DNA of 18,532 bases from an uncultured Alphaproteobacteria bacterium (GTDB lineage: Bacteria; Pseudomonadota; Alphaproteobacteria; Puniceispirillales; Puniceispirillaceae). The translations under genes and the position numbers were made by a program. Each line of letters opens with the position of its first letter. The stretch's first letter is position 1. Of this stretch, positions 8,156 to 15,077 are shown piece after piece. The notes beneath the pieces were generated by a model, which saw only the letters and a list, made by a program, of their open reading frames with translations, was not told where the DNA came from and made no database searches. The stretch spans positions 1 to 18,532 of the forward strand of contig CAJWDO010000009.1 in assembly GCA_913031555.1 (NCBI GenBank), written 5' to 3'.

Positions 8156-8180
8156 CTGTCGGATCAAAAAACGCCGACAG
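8156..8180. promoter_or_regulatory. Inverted repeat upstream of coxM
   Basis: Arms CTGTCGG (8156-8162) and CCGACAG (8174-8180) are perfect inverted copies separated by an A-rich 11-nt spacer, 41-65 nt upstream of the coxM start. The site could be an operator for a CO- or starvation-responsive regulator, or a leader hairpin. No regulator gene lies in the window and I could not place a convincing -35/-10 pair in the rest of the 8116-8335 spacer. Confidence 0.45.
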
Positions 8181-8335
8181 CAAAGGGCAAACTCCATCTC
8201 CCCAAACCTACATCCAGTGAAGACTGTTTTGTCGCACATGGGAAGAGCCAAGGACCTCACAAGGCTGTGACCAATGCACGCAACGTCGATCGGCTGCCTC
8301 TGACCGTTTGACTACACCTGACACCCGGGCACCGG

Positions 8336-8578
8336 CTATTCAGGGTGATGATCCTCCGGCGCTTTCCGCGCGAATTTCCGGAATAACCAGTTCTTTATGA
8401 AGAGAAGCAGGAAGGCACTTGTGAATAAAACCAGAAGGAACGGGATGACGTGCGCGAAGATCAACCAATATTCCTTGTCATGCGCGCGTTGTTCAAAAAA
8501 CCAGACAACCACGCGCAACGTCAGCAGCGAGACAATCACCCAGATGAGTTTGGATAGAAATCCGTTGAAATTTGTCAT
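8336..8578 (-). CDS. Small two-helix membrane protein, 80 aa
   Basis: I do not recognise the family. The 80-aa product has two hydrophobic stretches, about residues 9-27 (LIWVIVSLLTLRVVVWFF) and 41-66 (FAHVIPFLLVLFTSAFLLLF), with a short charged loop (EQRAHDKEYW) between and a basic then acidic tail (RKFARKAPEDHHPE). By the positive-inside rule the C-terminus is probably cytoplasmic. It starts 4 nt after the stop of another tiny membrane-protein gene, so the two are likely co-transcribed and may work together. The ribosome binding site is weak. Confidence 0.75.
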   Translation of the reverse strand: MTNFNGFLSKLIWVIVSLLTLRVVVWFFEQRAHDKEYWLIFAHVIPFLLVLFTSAFLLLFIKNWLFRKFARKAPEDHHPE

Positions 8579-8582
8579 CGTT

Positions 8583-8750
8583 TCAGCTGCCGATTGTAAA
8601 AACTGACATCAGGAGAAAGCCGCCGACGATCATGGTTGCCCAGTAGATCGGCTTCGGAATTTTCATTCGCTTCGCAACCCTGCTGTAGAGGATCAGAAAG
8701 GCGAGGATGGCGACCGGCGCCATATATGTCCACATGTCGTTCATCGGCAT
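8583..8750 (-). CDS. Very small membrane protein, 55 aa
   Basis: This short frame begins ATGCCGATGAACGAC at 8750 and ends TGA at 8583, giving 55 residues. It has a hydrophobic segment at about residues 8-22 (TYMAPVAILAFLILY), a basic loop (SRVAKRMKIPKP) and a second hydrophobic segment at about 36-53 (WATMIVGGFLLMSVFTI). The clean helix-basic loop-helix pattern and the 4-nt gap to the next membrane gene support a real gene. A 63-residue frame overlapping it on the same strand lacks such structure. No family is recognised and the ribosome binding site is poor; the start could also be the ATG at 8744. Confidence 0.65.
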   Translation of the reverse strand: MPMNDMWTYMAPVAILAFLILYSRVAKRMKIPKPIYWATMIVGGFLLMSVFTIGS

Positions 8751-8789
8751 TTACTTCATCAATCACAAGAGGCGACGAGCGCCTGAGAA

Positions 8790-8817
8790 ACGTCCCCTGG
8801 CTAACGTCCCCTGGCTA
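8790..8817. repeat. Tandem duplication, 14 nt x 2
   Basis: ACGTCCCCTGGCTA (8790-8803) is repeated exactly at 8804-8817, and the next bases (ACTTCC) look like the start of a decayed third copy. It lies in the 147-nt spacer between the stop of glpD and the 55-aa membrane-protein gene, upstream of the latter. No gene or clear terminator is visible in the rest of this spacer. Confidence 0.95.
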
Positions 8818-8897
8818 ACTTCCAGAGCGTTGCACAATGGTCTCACCCCGCGACGCCTCGGGTTATTGTTCGTTTGAGGTTGAACCGGTGCCTCCCG

Positions 8898-10508
8898 TCA
8901 GCCGGATGCGCCGGCCGTCCTCTTGGCCGTTCTGGCAGGTTTGGCCCTGCTGCGCACATAGTCGTCGATGGCGGCGGCCTCGTCCTCGCTTACCACCAGG
9001 CCGAGCTTGCTGCGCCGCCACAGGAAATCGGCGCCTGTTGCAACCCACTCATGCGTTATGACCCAGTCGAGTTCGGCCGCGGTGACAGTGCCACCAAGAT
9101 GTTCACCAAGATGATCTGCTTCTGTCGACGTGCCGAGTATCTCGAACGCATCGGTTCCATAGGCGCGGACAAGGCGGCGTGCCCACGCCTCGTCAAGGAA
9201 CGGGTGTTGTTGGCACAGCTGGGCGATCAGTGTGCCGACTTCGGCAACCGCGAAATCACCACCCGGCAGCGGCGCGCCCGCCGTCCACGAGCCATGATTG
9301 TTGTCGAGCCGCGGGGCGATATGGGTCATCGCGGCCTCTGCAAGCTTGCGATAGGTGGTGATTTTGCCGCCAAAGATGTTCAGCAATGGCACGCCGTCAC
9401 TGTCATCTGTCTTCAGCACATAGTCGCGCGTCGCCGCTGTCGCCGAGCTGGCACCGTCATCATAGAGCGGACGCACGCCGGAAAACCGCCAGACAATGTC
9501 ATCGCGCGTCAGCGGCGTGGCAAAATACTGTGAGGCAAAATCAAGCAGATAATCGCTTTCCTCATCGCTGCAGACCGGCGGCGTGTCGGCATCGGGGTGC
9601 TCCTTGTCGGTGGTGCCGATCAGCGTGAAATCACCTTCATAGGGAATGGCGAAAATGATCCGCCCGTCGGTTCCCTGAAGGAAATAGCTCCTGTCATGAT
9701 CGAACAGCCGCCTTGTCACGATGTGACTGCCACGGACAAGCCGCACCTGATCACCGTCATTCACCCCGACGACGCCCTTGATGATGGCTTCGGCCCAGGG
9801 GCCGGACGCGTTGACCAGCATCCGCGCGCTGACCTGCCATTCCTCCCCCCCGCCATCAAGCGTGATCACCCAGCCGCCGGCATCGCGGTGCGCCCTGACA
9901 ACGCGCGTTCGCGGCATGATGGTTGCGCCATTGCGTTTTGCGTCACGGGCGTTCAGTACAACAAGCCGCGAATCCTCGATCCAGCAATCTGAATATTCAA
10001 ACGCCTTGATGAAATCCGGCTTCAGCGCATCGCCGGCATCATCGGCACGAAGATTCAGCGTTTTCGTGCCCGGCAGCAGATCACGGCCACCAAGATGATC
10101 ATAGAGGAACAGGCCAAGCCTGATCAGCCAGGCCGGTCGACGCCCCTTCATCCAGGGCATGAATGTCGACAATATCCGCGACACGGGCGTGGTGCTGTCG
10201 AACCGCATGCCGGGCTTGTAGGGAAGAACAAAACGCATCGGCCATGAAATATGCGGCATCGCGCGAAGCAGCGTCTCGCGTTCAACCAGCGACTCGCGGA
10301 CAAGTCTGAATTCAAGAAATTCAAGATAGCGCAGCCCGCCATGAAACAGCTTTGTCGAGGCGGATGATGTCGCCGAACCAAGATCGTTCATCTCGGCAAG
10401 TCCGACATTCAATCCCCGCCCCGCCGCATCACGGGCGATCCCGCAGCCATTCACGCCACCGCCGATGATGAACAGATCGAAATCCTGATTGTTACTTTTG
10501 TCAGCCAT
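8898..10508 (-). CDS. glpD: Aerobic glycerol-3-phosphate dehydrogenase
   Basis: This 536-aa FAD enzyme oxidises sn-glycerol 3-phosphate to dihydroxyacetone phosphate at the inner face of the membrane and passes electrons to quinone. The N-terminal dinucleotide-binding motif IIGGGVNG (residues 14-21) is followed by the family signatures GSATSSASTKLFHGGLRYLE (44-63) and, later, ASGPWAE and FAIPYEGDFTLIGTTDKEH. The C-terminal helical domain (DAFEILGTS, ELDWVITHEWVATGADFLWRR, KLGL) is present, so the gene is full length. The start is taken at 10508 (MADKSNNQDFD), close to the usual short N-terminus; an ATG at 10529 would add seven residues. It follows the FKBP-rhodanese gene by 70 nt on the same strand. 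No glycerol kinase or facilitator lies nearby. Confidence 0.95.
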   Translation of the reverse strand: MADKSNNQDFDLFIIGGGVNGCGIARDAAGRGLNVGLAEMNDLGSATSSASTKLFHGGLRYLEFLEFRLVRESLVERETLLRAMPHISWPMRFVLPYKPGMRFDSTTPVSRILSTFMPWMKGRRPAWLIRLGLFLYDHLGGRDLLPGTKTLNLRADDAGDALKPDFIKAFEYSDCWIEDSRLVVLNARDAKRNGATIMPRTRVVRAHRDAGGWVITLDGGGEEWQVSARMLVNASGPWAEAIIKGVVGVNDGDQVRLVRGSHIVTRRLFDHDRSYFLQGTDGRIIFAIPYEGDFTLIGTTDKEHPDADTPPVCSDEESDYLLDFASQYFATPLTRDDIVWRFSGVRPLYDDGASSATAATRDYVLKTDDSDGVPLLNIFGGKITTYRKLAEAAMTHIAPRLDNNHGSWTAGAPLPGGDFAVAEVGTLIAQLCQQHPFLDEAWARRLVRAYGTDAFEILGTSTEADHLGEHLGGTVTAAELDWVITHEWVATGADFLWRRSKLGLVVSEDEAAAIDDYVRSRAKPARTAKRTAGASG

Positions 10509-10578
10509 GTATCCCGCGTCATGAGACAAGATAATCTGCGTTTTTAAGCGTCCGCCAGTCTTAGATACGGCTTGCGAC

Positions 10579-11328
10579 TCAGGGCGTGTAGGTCACTGTC
10601 GTCTGGCCGTTTGCCACCCAGCCTGTGATGCCGTCCGACAGGTGCGTTACATCGGTGAAGCCCAATTGTTCGATCAGCGCGTTACCAAGGCTGGTCGTCC
10701 GGTTGCCAGTCCGGCAATACAACATCACCGGCGTGTCGGGCGAGGGGACAAAAGACCTGAAACTGTCGAGAAAGTCCGGATTGACGCGGCCACTTGCCTC
10801 AAAAGCCGTCACGGTCTCGGCGCCCTCGATTATGCCGGTCTCGTGCCATTCATCCTCGCGCCTGATGTCGATGATCACGACGCCGTCCTTTTGCGCCTGC
10901 AACAGGGCTTCCGGCGTTGCTTCGCCAAGCGTTACCGGTGTGCTGACATCCAGCAATTCGATCTCGAAGACCAGCGTCGCGTTTGGCGGGATCACACCGC
11001 CAGCCCCGGCGGCGCCATAGCCAAGCTCGGGCGGGATGGTCAGGCGGCGCGTCTCGCCAATCTTCATTCCGGTGACACCGTCTTCCCAGCCACGGATTAC
11101 CTGGCCGGCGCCGATGGTAAAGGCGAAAGGCTGGCCGCGTGGGCGTGAGGCGTCAAACACCTCGCCATCCTCCAGTCGGCCTTCATAATGGACGCTCACT
11201 CTGGTGCCTGTTTCGGCCACCGCGCCGTCGCCGTCGGTGATGGTTTCAATCTGCAATTCGGCCGCCATGGCAGTTTTCCCTGTTACCAGACACGCCAGAA
11301 GGGTCAGGCGAAGAAGCCAGTTTTTCAT
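10579..11328 (-). CDS. Exported FKBP-type prolyl isomerase fused to a rhodanese domain
   Basis: The 249-aa product has a signal peptide (MKNWLLRLTLLACLVTGKTAMA, likely cut near residue 22), an FKBP peptidyl-prolyl isomerase domain at about 30-127 (VSVHYEGRL, FDASRPRGQPFAF, GQVIRGWEDGV, LGYGAAGAGGVIPPNATL, FEIELL) and a rhodanese-like domain at about 137-245. The rhodanese catalytic loop is intact with C205 in YCRTGNRT, after the family's IDIRREDEW segment. FKBP domains turn X-Pro bonds; single-domain rhodaneses bind persulfide sulfur or serve as redox and scaffold modules. The fusion implies a periplasmic role, perhaps in folding or thiol quality control. The start at 11328 begins the signal peptide and has AGGG upstream; the ATG at 11346 is less likely. 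Confidence 0.9.
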   Translation of the reverse strand: MKNWLLRLTLLACLVTGKTAMAAELQIETITDGDGAVAETGTRVSVHYEGRLEDGEVFDASRPRGQPFAFTIGAGQVIRGWEDGVTGMKIGETRRLTIPPELGYGAAGAGGVIPPNATLVFEIELLDVSTPVTLGEATPEALLQAQKDGVVIIDIRREDEWHETGIIEGAETVTAFEASGRVNPDFLDSFRSFVPSPDTPVMLYCRTGNRTTSLGNALIEQLGFTDVTHLSDGITGWVANGQTTVTYTP

Positions 11329-11531
11329 TTCAGCTACCCTGTCCATTGCGCATCGGCGAAGTGTGATGGTGTTATGTAATGCTGACCGGCGTCATATATT
11401 CGCGAAAGGTATACATCCGGCGGGCGGATAATGACAGCCTGGAACGAAATGAACCTTCAGCAGGGTCGATTTTCTGTGCAGAAGATCAGCCATATTGTGA
11501 TGCTGACAAGCTATGGCATAGTGGTGGTTGA

Positions 11532-11557
11532 GACTGGCCTGAATGACTGGCCTGAAT
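11532..11557. repeat. Tandem duplication, 13 nt x 2
   Basis: GACTGGCCTGAAT occurs twice in direct succession with no mismatch (11532-11544 and 11545-11557). It lies about 85-110 nt upstream of the GYD-domain gene, in the region that should hold its promoter. Confidence 0.95.
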
Positions 11558-11593
11558 ATCCAAAGCAACAGATGTGCCCCTATGGCCATGTCG

Positions 11594-11621
11594 CAACCGG
11601 CACATCTCAACCGGCACATAT
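11594..11621. repeat. Tandem duplication, 14 nt x 2 plus partial third
   Basis: CAACCGGCACATCT (11594-11607) is followed by CAACCGGCACATAT (11608-11621), one mismatch, and then CAACC as a partial third copy. The repeat ends directly before the ribosome binding site of the GYD-domain gene, so it lies in the leader of that message. Confidence 0.95.
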
Positions 11622-11639
11622 CAACCATGGGAGATAAAT

Positions 11640-11963
11640 ATGCAGTTTCTTGTTCTTGGAAGCTATTCGAATGAGGCACTTGGCGGGTTCGTCGCCAGCC
11701 CGGAAGATGACCGGCGGGCCGCCGTCAGTGGCATGATGGAAAAGATGGGTGCGAAAATGCACTCAATGCAGTTCCTTCGCGGCGAGTATGACTTCGCCAT
11801 CATGGGCGAGGCGGACAGCTTTGATGATGTCGCCGCGGTGAAGATGCTTGTCGCCGCCTCCGGCGCGATGAAAGAGCTGAAGATCATGGAAGTTGTGGAT
11901 ATCAACGGCATCGCCGGCAAGGCAAATGCCATCACCGGCGCGTATCGCAAGCCGGGTTCATGA
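11640..11963 (+). CDS. GYD domain-containing protein
   Basis: This 107-aa protein matches the small GYD domain family (PF08734), named for a Gly-x-Tyr-Asp motif seen here as RGEYDFAIMGEAD around residues 44-56. The fold is a ferredoxin-like alpha/beta sandwich that forms dimers; no enzymatic activity is established. The start at 11640 has GGGAG 6 nt upstream and begins the conserved strand MQFLVLGSYS, so a longer frame from 11574 is rejected. It is the only complete plus-strand gene in the window and converges on a gene for another small protein, probably of similar fold. Confidence 0.85.
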   Translation: MQFLVLGSYSNEALGGFVASPEDDRRAAVSGMMEKMGAKMHSMQFLRGEYDFAIMGEADSFDDVAAVKMLVAASGAMKELKIMEVVDINGIAGKANAITGAYRKPGS

Positions 11964-12041
11964 TCACATGACCCATGCCCGGTGGAGGATTGAGCTGCGC
12001 CGGGTATGATTTACCGAATATTTGTGGTCAACCGCCTCGGC

Positions 12042-12097
12042 CCGTTCCAGTGGGCCCGGTCTGGTGGGTCCGTTCAAGTGGGTCCGGTCTGGGGGGC
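12042..12097. repeat. Tandem duplication, 28 nt x 2 (imperfect)
   Basis: Two 28-nt copies beginning CCGTTC (12042-12069 and 12070-12097) match at 24 of 28 positions. The unit is rich in GGT/GGG and itself contains related halves (GTGGGYCCGGTCTGG). The second copy ends exactly at the stop codon of the convergent 94-aa gene. This 134-nt convergent spacer has no clear bidirectional terminator. Confidence 0.9.
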
Positions 12098-12382
12098 CTA
12101 ATCGTGAAGAATCGCGAAACATTCGCCCTGCGCCTCATGCGTCATGGTGATGCTGTGTTCGCTTGTCGATGTGCTGCGATGTTCTTCCTGCCGGGCGAGG
12201 TTGGCCTCGAAAGCGGACTTCGATGTGAAGATGCTGACCGACCCGTGCGTCCGGCTGTCGATCTCGAACCAGTAGATGTTCACGAGATTGGGATTGTCAC
12301 GCCACTGTGACTGAACCTCGCGCATGCGCGCCTTGTCCATATCGTCGGGATGCTTCCAGATTGTTGAAACAACATAGTTCAT
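12098..12382 (-). CDS. Uncharacterised 94-aa protein, possibly ferredoxin-like dimeric fold
   Basis: The 94-aa product begins MNYVVSTIWKHPDDMDKARM. Its order of a beta strand, an amphipathic helix, a strand with aromatic residues (NLVNIYWFEID), a strand (SVSIFTSK) and a helix (AFEANLARQEEHR) resembles the dimeric alpha/beta barrel superfamily of small monooxygenase-like proteins. I cannot name a family. The start at 12382 is set by GGGAGGA 5 nt upstream; the frame extends to 12415 but without a ribosome binding site. It converges with the GYD-domain gene and is preceded by a small membrane-protein gene 42 nt upstream on the same strand. Confidence 0.75.
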   Translation of the reverse strand: MNYVVSTIWKHPDDMDKARMREVQSQWRDNPNLVNIYWFEIDSRTHGSVSIFTSKSAFEANLARQEEHRSTSTSEHSITMTHEAQGECFAILHD

Positions 12383-12424
12383 GATTGTCCTCCCGTGATG
12401 GTAATGGCCTTGCAACTGATGGTG

Positions 12425-12622
12425 TCACTCGTCAGTCGATTTCGGTTTTTCATCGCCCCAGATCCAGTTGATGATGAAATGCAGGATGACCGCCGGCCCG
12501 AGATACACCGCCGCCAGCGTGATCTGGGTGGTCAGTTCACCCGCCCCGGCCTGCGCCTTGGCGCACAGGAACACGGCGGCGGCATAAGTCAGGATGATGG
12601 CAAGGCGGCGGCGACTTTTCAT
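12425..12622 (-). CDS. Small membrane protein, 65 aa
   Basis: The 65-aa product has a basic N-terminus (MKSRRR), a first hydrophobic segment at about 7-24 (LAIILTYAAAVFLCAKAQ) and a second at about 34-54 (ITLAAVYLGPAVILHFIINWIW), ending in a charged tail (GDEKPKSTDE). The first segment could be read as a signal peptide (cut near AQA) instead of a transmembrane helix. The start at 12622 has GGGGAA 6 nt upstream; the frame extends to 12664 without support. No family is recognised. It lies 42 nt before the 94-aa gene and may be co-transcribed with it. Three 16-nt repeats lie upstream. Confidence 0.75.
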   Translation of the reverse strand: MKSRRRLAIILTYAAAVFLCAKAQAGAGELTTQITLAAVYLGPAVILHFIINWIWGDEKPKSTDE

Positions 12623-12699
12623 CGGATATTCCCCGTTAACTTGTCCTGCCGACACGGACTCCATGGGCGTGCATGTCGAACGTCTGACGGTTGTTTTAC

Positions 12700-12747
12700 T
12701 AATTAAGCCCGTCTGTAATTAAGCCCGTCTGTAATTAAGCCCGTCTG
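12700..12747. repeat. Tandem array, 16 nt x 3 (perfect)
   Basis: TAATTAAGCCCGTCTG is repeated three times without mismatch (12700-12715, 12716-12731, 12732-12747). The core CGTCTG occurs again just outside the array on both sides (near 12681 and 12752). It sits 78 nt upstream of the 65-aa membrane-protein gene, in the 193-nt spacer before it, where a promoter should lie. Iteron-like binding sites are possible, but other spacers in the window hold unrelated duplications. Confidence 0.97.
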
Positions 12748-12815
12748 TGGCGCGTCTGTCCAGATGTCCCGGAACCAGGCGCAGAGGTCGCAAACAAGCG
12801 GGAAAACGGGGTACA

Positions 12816-14078
12816 TCACCCCGATGACGCGTTCTTTCGCCTGATCCACAACCTGATCGACAGGCCGACAACCCCGACCAGCGCAAGCGCGACCGGGTAT
12901 GATAGCGAGGCGAGGCCTTCGACGACCAGCAGGCCTGTCACCACAAGAATGGCAAGCATGGCCACGCCCCGGTCACCCCAATGGCGGGCATGCCTGAAAA
13001 GGGCGAACCCGGCCAAACCATACAGGATGAAGAAATTCTGCCCGGCAATGGCGAGCATGCCCTCGATGTTCAGCAGGTCCATACCGTCAGCGGCAAGCAC
13101 CAGAAGGATGATAAGGCTTGTCAGAATCACCGATGATACCGGCGCCCCCGCCGGGTTCAGTTTCAGGCGGACAAACAGATGCCCCTCACGACTGAGCGCG
13201 AAGACCATACGCGATACCGCCCAGAGGGCGCCTGTCAGATTGGCCGCGATGACAAGCGTGGCTATGGCGGCCACAAGAAGGCCCCCGGCCGCGCCAAGCC
13301 GCGCGCCGAGGATTTCGACGAACGCCGCCTCGTGGGACTCGATCTGCGGCGCTGTCTGAACAATGAACGTCATCGCCAGATAGAGCGCGGTGGCGATGGC
13401 GAATGACAGCATCATGGCCCGCGGAAAATCGCGTTTTGGATCACGAAATTCTTCCGAAAGGCTGGAGGCCACCTCCCAGCCGGTGAAAGCGAAAAAGATC
13501 ATCATGAAGGGAGCCAGAACGACGGATGGGCTGATATCCGTCACCGGCGCGATGTTTGTCGTCGCGACCGTCCAGTCGATGCCGGCGAGGCCAATGCCGA
13601 TGGTGATCAACAGAACTGTCAGAATGGTCGAGGCGATGATGGTTGACAGTCTGGCCGCCATGTCCGGCGAGATGGTCAGACACAGCGCCGCAAGGATAAC
13701 AATTCCGCTGGCAAACGCCACCGGCGGACCGCCGGTGATGGTGGTAATGTAATGCCCGGCGGTAAGTGCGATGGCAGGCAGGCCGAACGCCACGGCGCCA
13801 AGGAAGATCAGCGATGCCACGATCTAGCCATGTTCACCGAAGGCAACCTTGACGAAATGCGCGATCCCTCCGGCGTCGGGATGTCGTCCGCCAAGAATAA
13901 CGAAGACCAGCAAAAGCGGCAGGGCGGCGACGGCGCAGACAAGCCAGGCCCACAGCGCCTGGTCCCCGGCCAACGCTACGGTCAACCCCGGCAGTGCCAG
14001 CAGACCGGCGCTAACAACGATGTTCAGCATAAGCCCGGTGCCACGAAGCAAAGTCAATGTCTGTTTCAGTTCTGTCAT
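12816..14078 (-). pseudogene. YjeH-like APC amino-acid exporter interrupted by in-frame TAG
   Basis: The frame from ATG 14078 to the stop at 12816 is 420 codons with one TAG, codon 85, at 13824-13826. Before it come TM1 (LMLNIVVSAGLLALPGL), TM2 and GGIAHFVKVAFGEHG. After it the same frame continues ASLIFLGAVAFGLPAIALTAGHY and about nine more helices. The pattern matches YjeH, an exporter of methionine and branched-chain amino acids in the APC superfamily. TAG is a normal stop elsewhere here (coxD, the DenD-like gene), so recoding is unlikely. Everything else is intact, which suggests a recent nonsense mutation or a sequence error. A GTG at 13820 might restart a protein lacking TM1-2. The start has GGGGA 5 nt upstream. 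It lies 105 nt after the hydroxyacid dehydrogenase gene. Confidence 0.88.
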
Positions 14079-14183
14079 GTCAGTCCCCGGTGGTGGGAAG
14101 CTTTGTGGGCGGCGAGAGACAGACTGTATCGCCGTTAAACCGGCCAACTGATCACGATACAGTTAGATCATGCTTCGGGGAGA

Positions 14184-15050
14184 TCAGGATTTGCGCGGGT
14201 CGCCTGTGATGGTGCGGTAGATTTCGGTGTGGTCGGCGTTCAGGCCGAGTCTGTCCAGCCCGTCACGAAGCTGTGCCAGCACCGCCGCGCTTACCGGACC
14301 ATCATGACCGGTATCGGCCAGAAGCGAGGCGGCGATCGACACATCCTTTTCCATCAATGCCAGCGCAAAGCCGGAATCATAGCTTTCACCAAGCACGAAT
14401 TTGTCGATCTTCACCTGCGTGGTGTTGTTGCGGCCGGTTGACCCGTTGATCACCTCCAGAAACCGCGCCGGCGCGATGCCGCTGTCGATGGCGGTCGCCA
14501 GCGCCTGGAAACTGGCGATCAGGCCGGCCGCCGACACGTAGTTGTTCAGCGCCTTCATCGCATGGCCACATCCGGCTGGACCCAGATGGACGGCGTGGCC
14601 CAGGCGGGACAGGACCGGCAGCACGGTTGCAAAGGCGGCCTCGTTGCCGCCGGCCATGATCGTCAGTTCGGCCGCGCGGGCCCGCGCCACACCACCCGAC
14701 ACCGGCGCGTCGACAAATGCGAGACCGAGGTCTGCCAGGCGCTGCGCCAGTGCGCGGCTGTCATCCGGGTGTGATGATGACATGTCGATGAACATCGCGA
14801 TGCATGAAGCGGTGATCAGCCGGTCAACAACGCTGGTGACGGCGGCGCCATGTGGCAGCATGGTTATGATGACATCACTGTCGGCAAGATCCGTCAGCGA
14901 TGCGGTAAAGGTAATATCACCGGGAAGGTTGCTCGGTTCGACCAGATCATGGCCTGTCACCCGCCAGCCATCACGAAGCAGGTGAGGGGCCATGACAAGC
15001 CCCATCTGGCCAAGTCCCACAAAGCCGATTTTCATCGGTCCCGTCTTCAT
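14184..15050 (-). CDS. NAD(P)-dependent beta-hydroxyacid dehydrogenase
   Basis: This 288-aa member of the 3-hydroxyisobutyrate dehydrogenase family has the N-terminal Rossmann motif VGLGQMG (11-17), the substrate-binding signature DAPVSGG (114-120) and the catalytic lysine K166 in GHAMKALNN. The family oxidises or reduces 3-hydroxy acids and semialdehydes, such as hydroxyisobutyrate, tartronate semialdehyde, threonate and sulfolactaldehyde; the sequence alone does not show which. The start at 15050 has GGAGGG 7 nt upstream; a second ATG at 15035 is closer to the usual start but has poorer support. It begins 27 nt after the stop of the PLP lyase gene and is probably in the same operon, so a hydroxy-acid or sulfonate substrate is an attractive guess. 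Confidence 0.9.
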   Translation of the reverse strand: MKTGPMKIGFVGLGQMGLVMAPHLLRDGWRVTGHDLVEPSNLPGDITFTASLTDLADSDVIITMLPHGAAVTSVVDRLITASCIAMFIDMSSSHPDDSRALAQRLADLGLAFVDAPVSGGVARARAAELTIMAGGNEAAFATVLPVLSRLGHAVHLGPAGCGHAMKALNNYVSAAGLIASFQALATAIDSGIAPARFLEVINGSTGRNNTTQVKIDKFVLGESYDSGFALALMEKDVSIAASLLADTGHDGPVSAAVLAQLRDGLDRLGLNADHTEIYRTITGDPRKS

Positions 15051-15077
15051 GCAAACACCCTCCGGTCAGCAGTGTGG

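Larger units (their letters stand above)
11329..11639. other. Divergent intergenic region with two tandem duplications
   Basis: This 311-nt spacer separates the FKBP-rhodanese gene (minus) from the GYD-domain gene (plus) and should hold the promoters of both. I see no convincing gene. Two frames of 68 and 95 aa cross it but lack family features, and one translates the tandem repeats. The notable content is the two short tandem duplications at 11532-11557 and 11594-11621. No promoter could be placed with confidence. Confidence 0.6.

Noticed and set aside
8114..8311. 65-aa plus-strand frame in the coxM upstream spacer
   Set aside because: It begins inside the coxM ribosome binding and start region, has no ribosome binding site of its own and no protein features.
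8575..8766. 63-aa minus-strand frame overlapping the 55-aa membrane-protein gene
   Set aside because: It is charged and featureless, while the overlapping 55-aa frame has a clear two-helix pattern.
11431..11637. 68-aa plus-strand frame in the spacer upstream of the GYD gene
   Set aside because: It translates both tandem duplications in the spacer and shows no conserved pattern; it lacks a convincing ribosome binding site.
11964..12097. Bidirectional terminator between the convergent GYD and 94-aa genes
   Set aside because: CCCGG and CCGGG near 11976-12004 could pair, but the loop is long and no T run follows on either strand.
12700..12747. CRISPR array
   Set aside because: The copies are 16 nt and directly adjacent with no spacers, and there are no cas genes.
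13818..13826. Recoded TAG as a sense codon
   Set aside because: TAG ends several intact genes in the window (coxD, the MocA-like gene, the DenD-like gene), so a general reassignment is not plausible.
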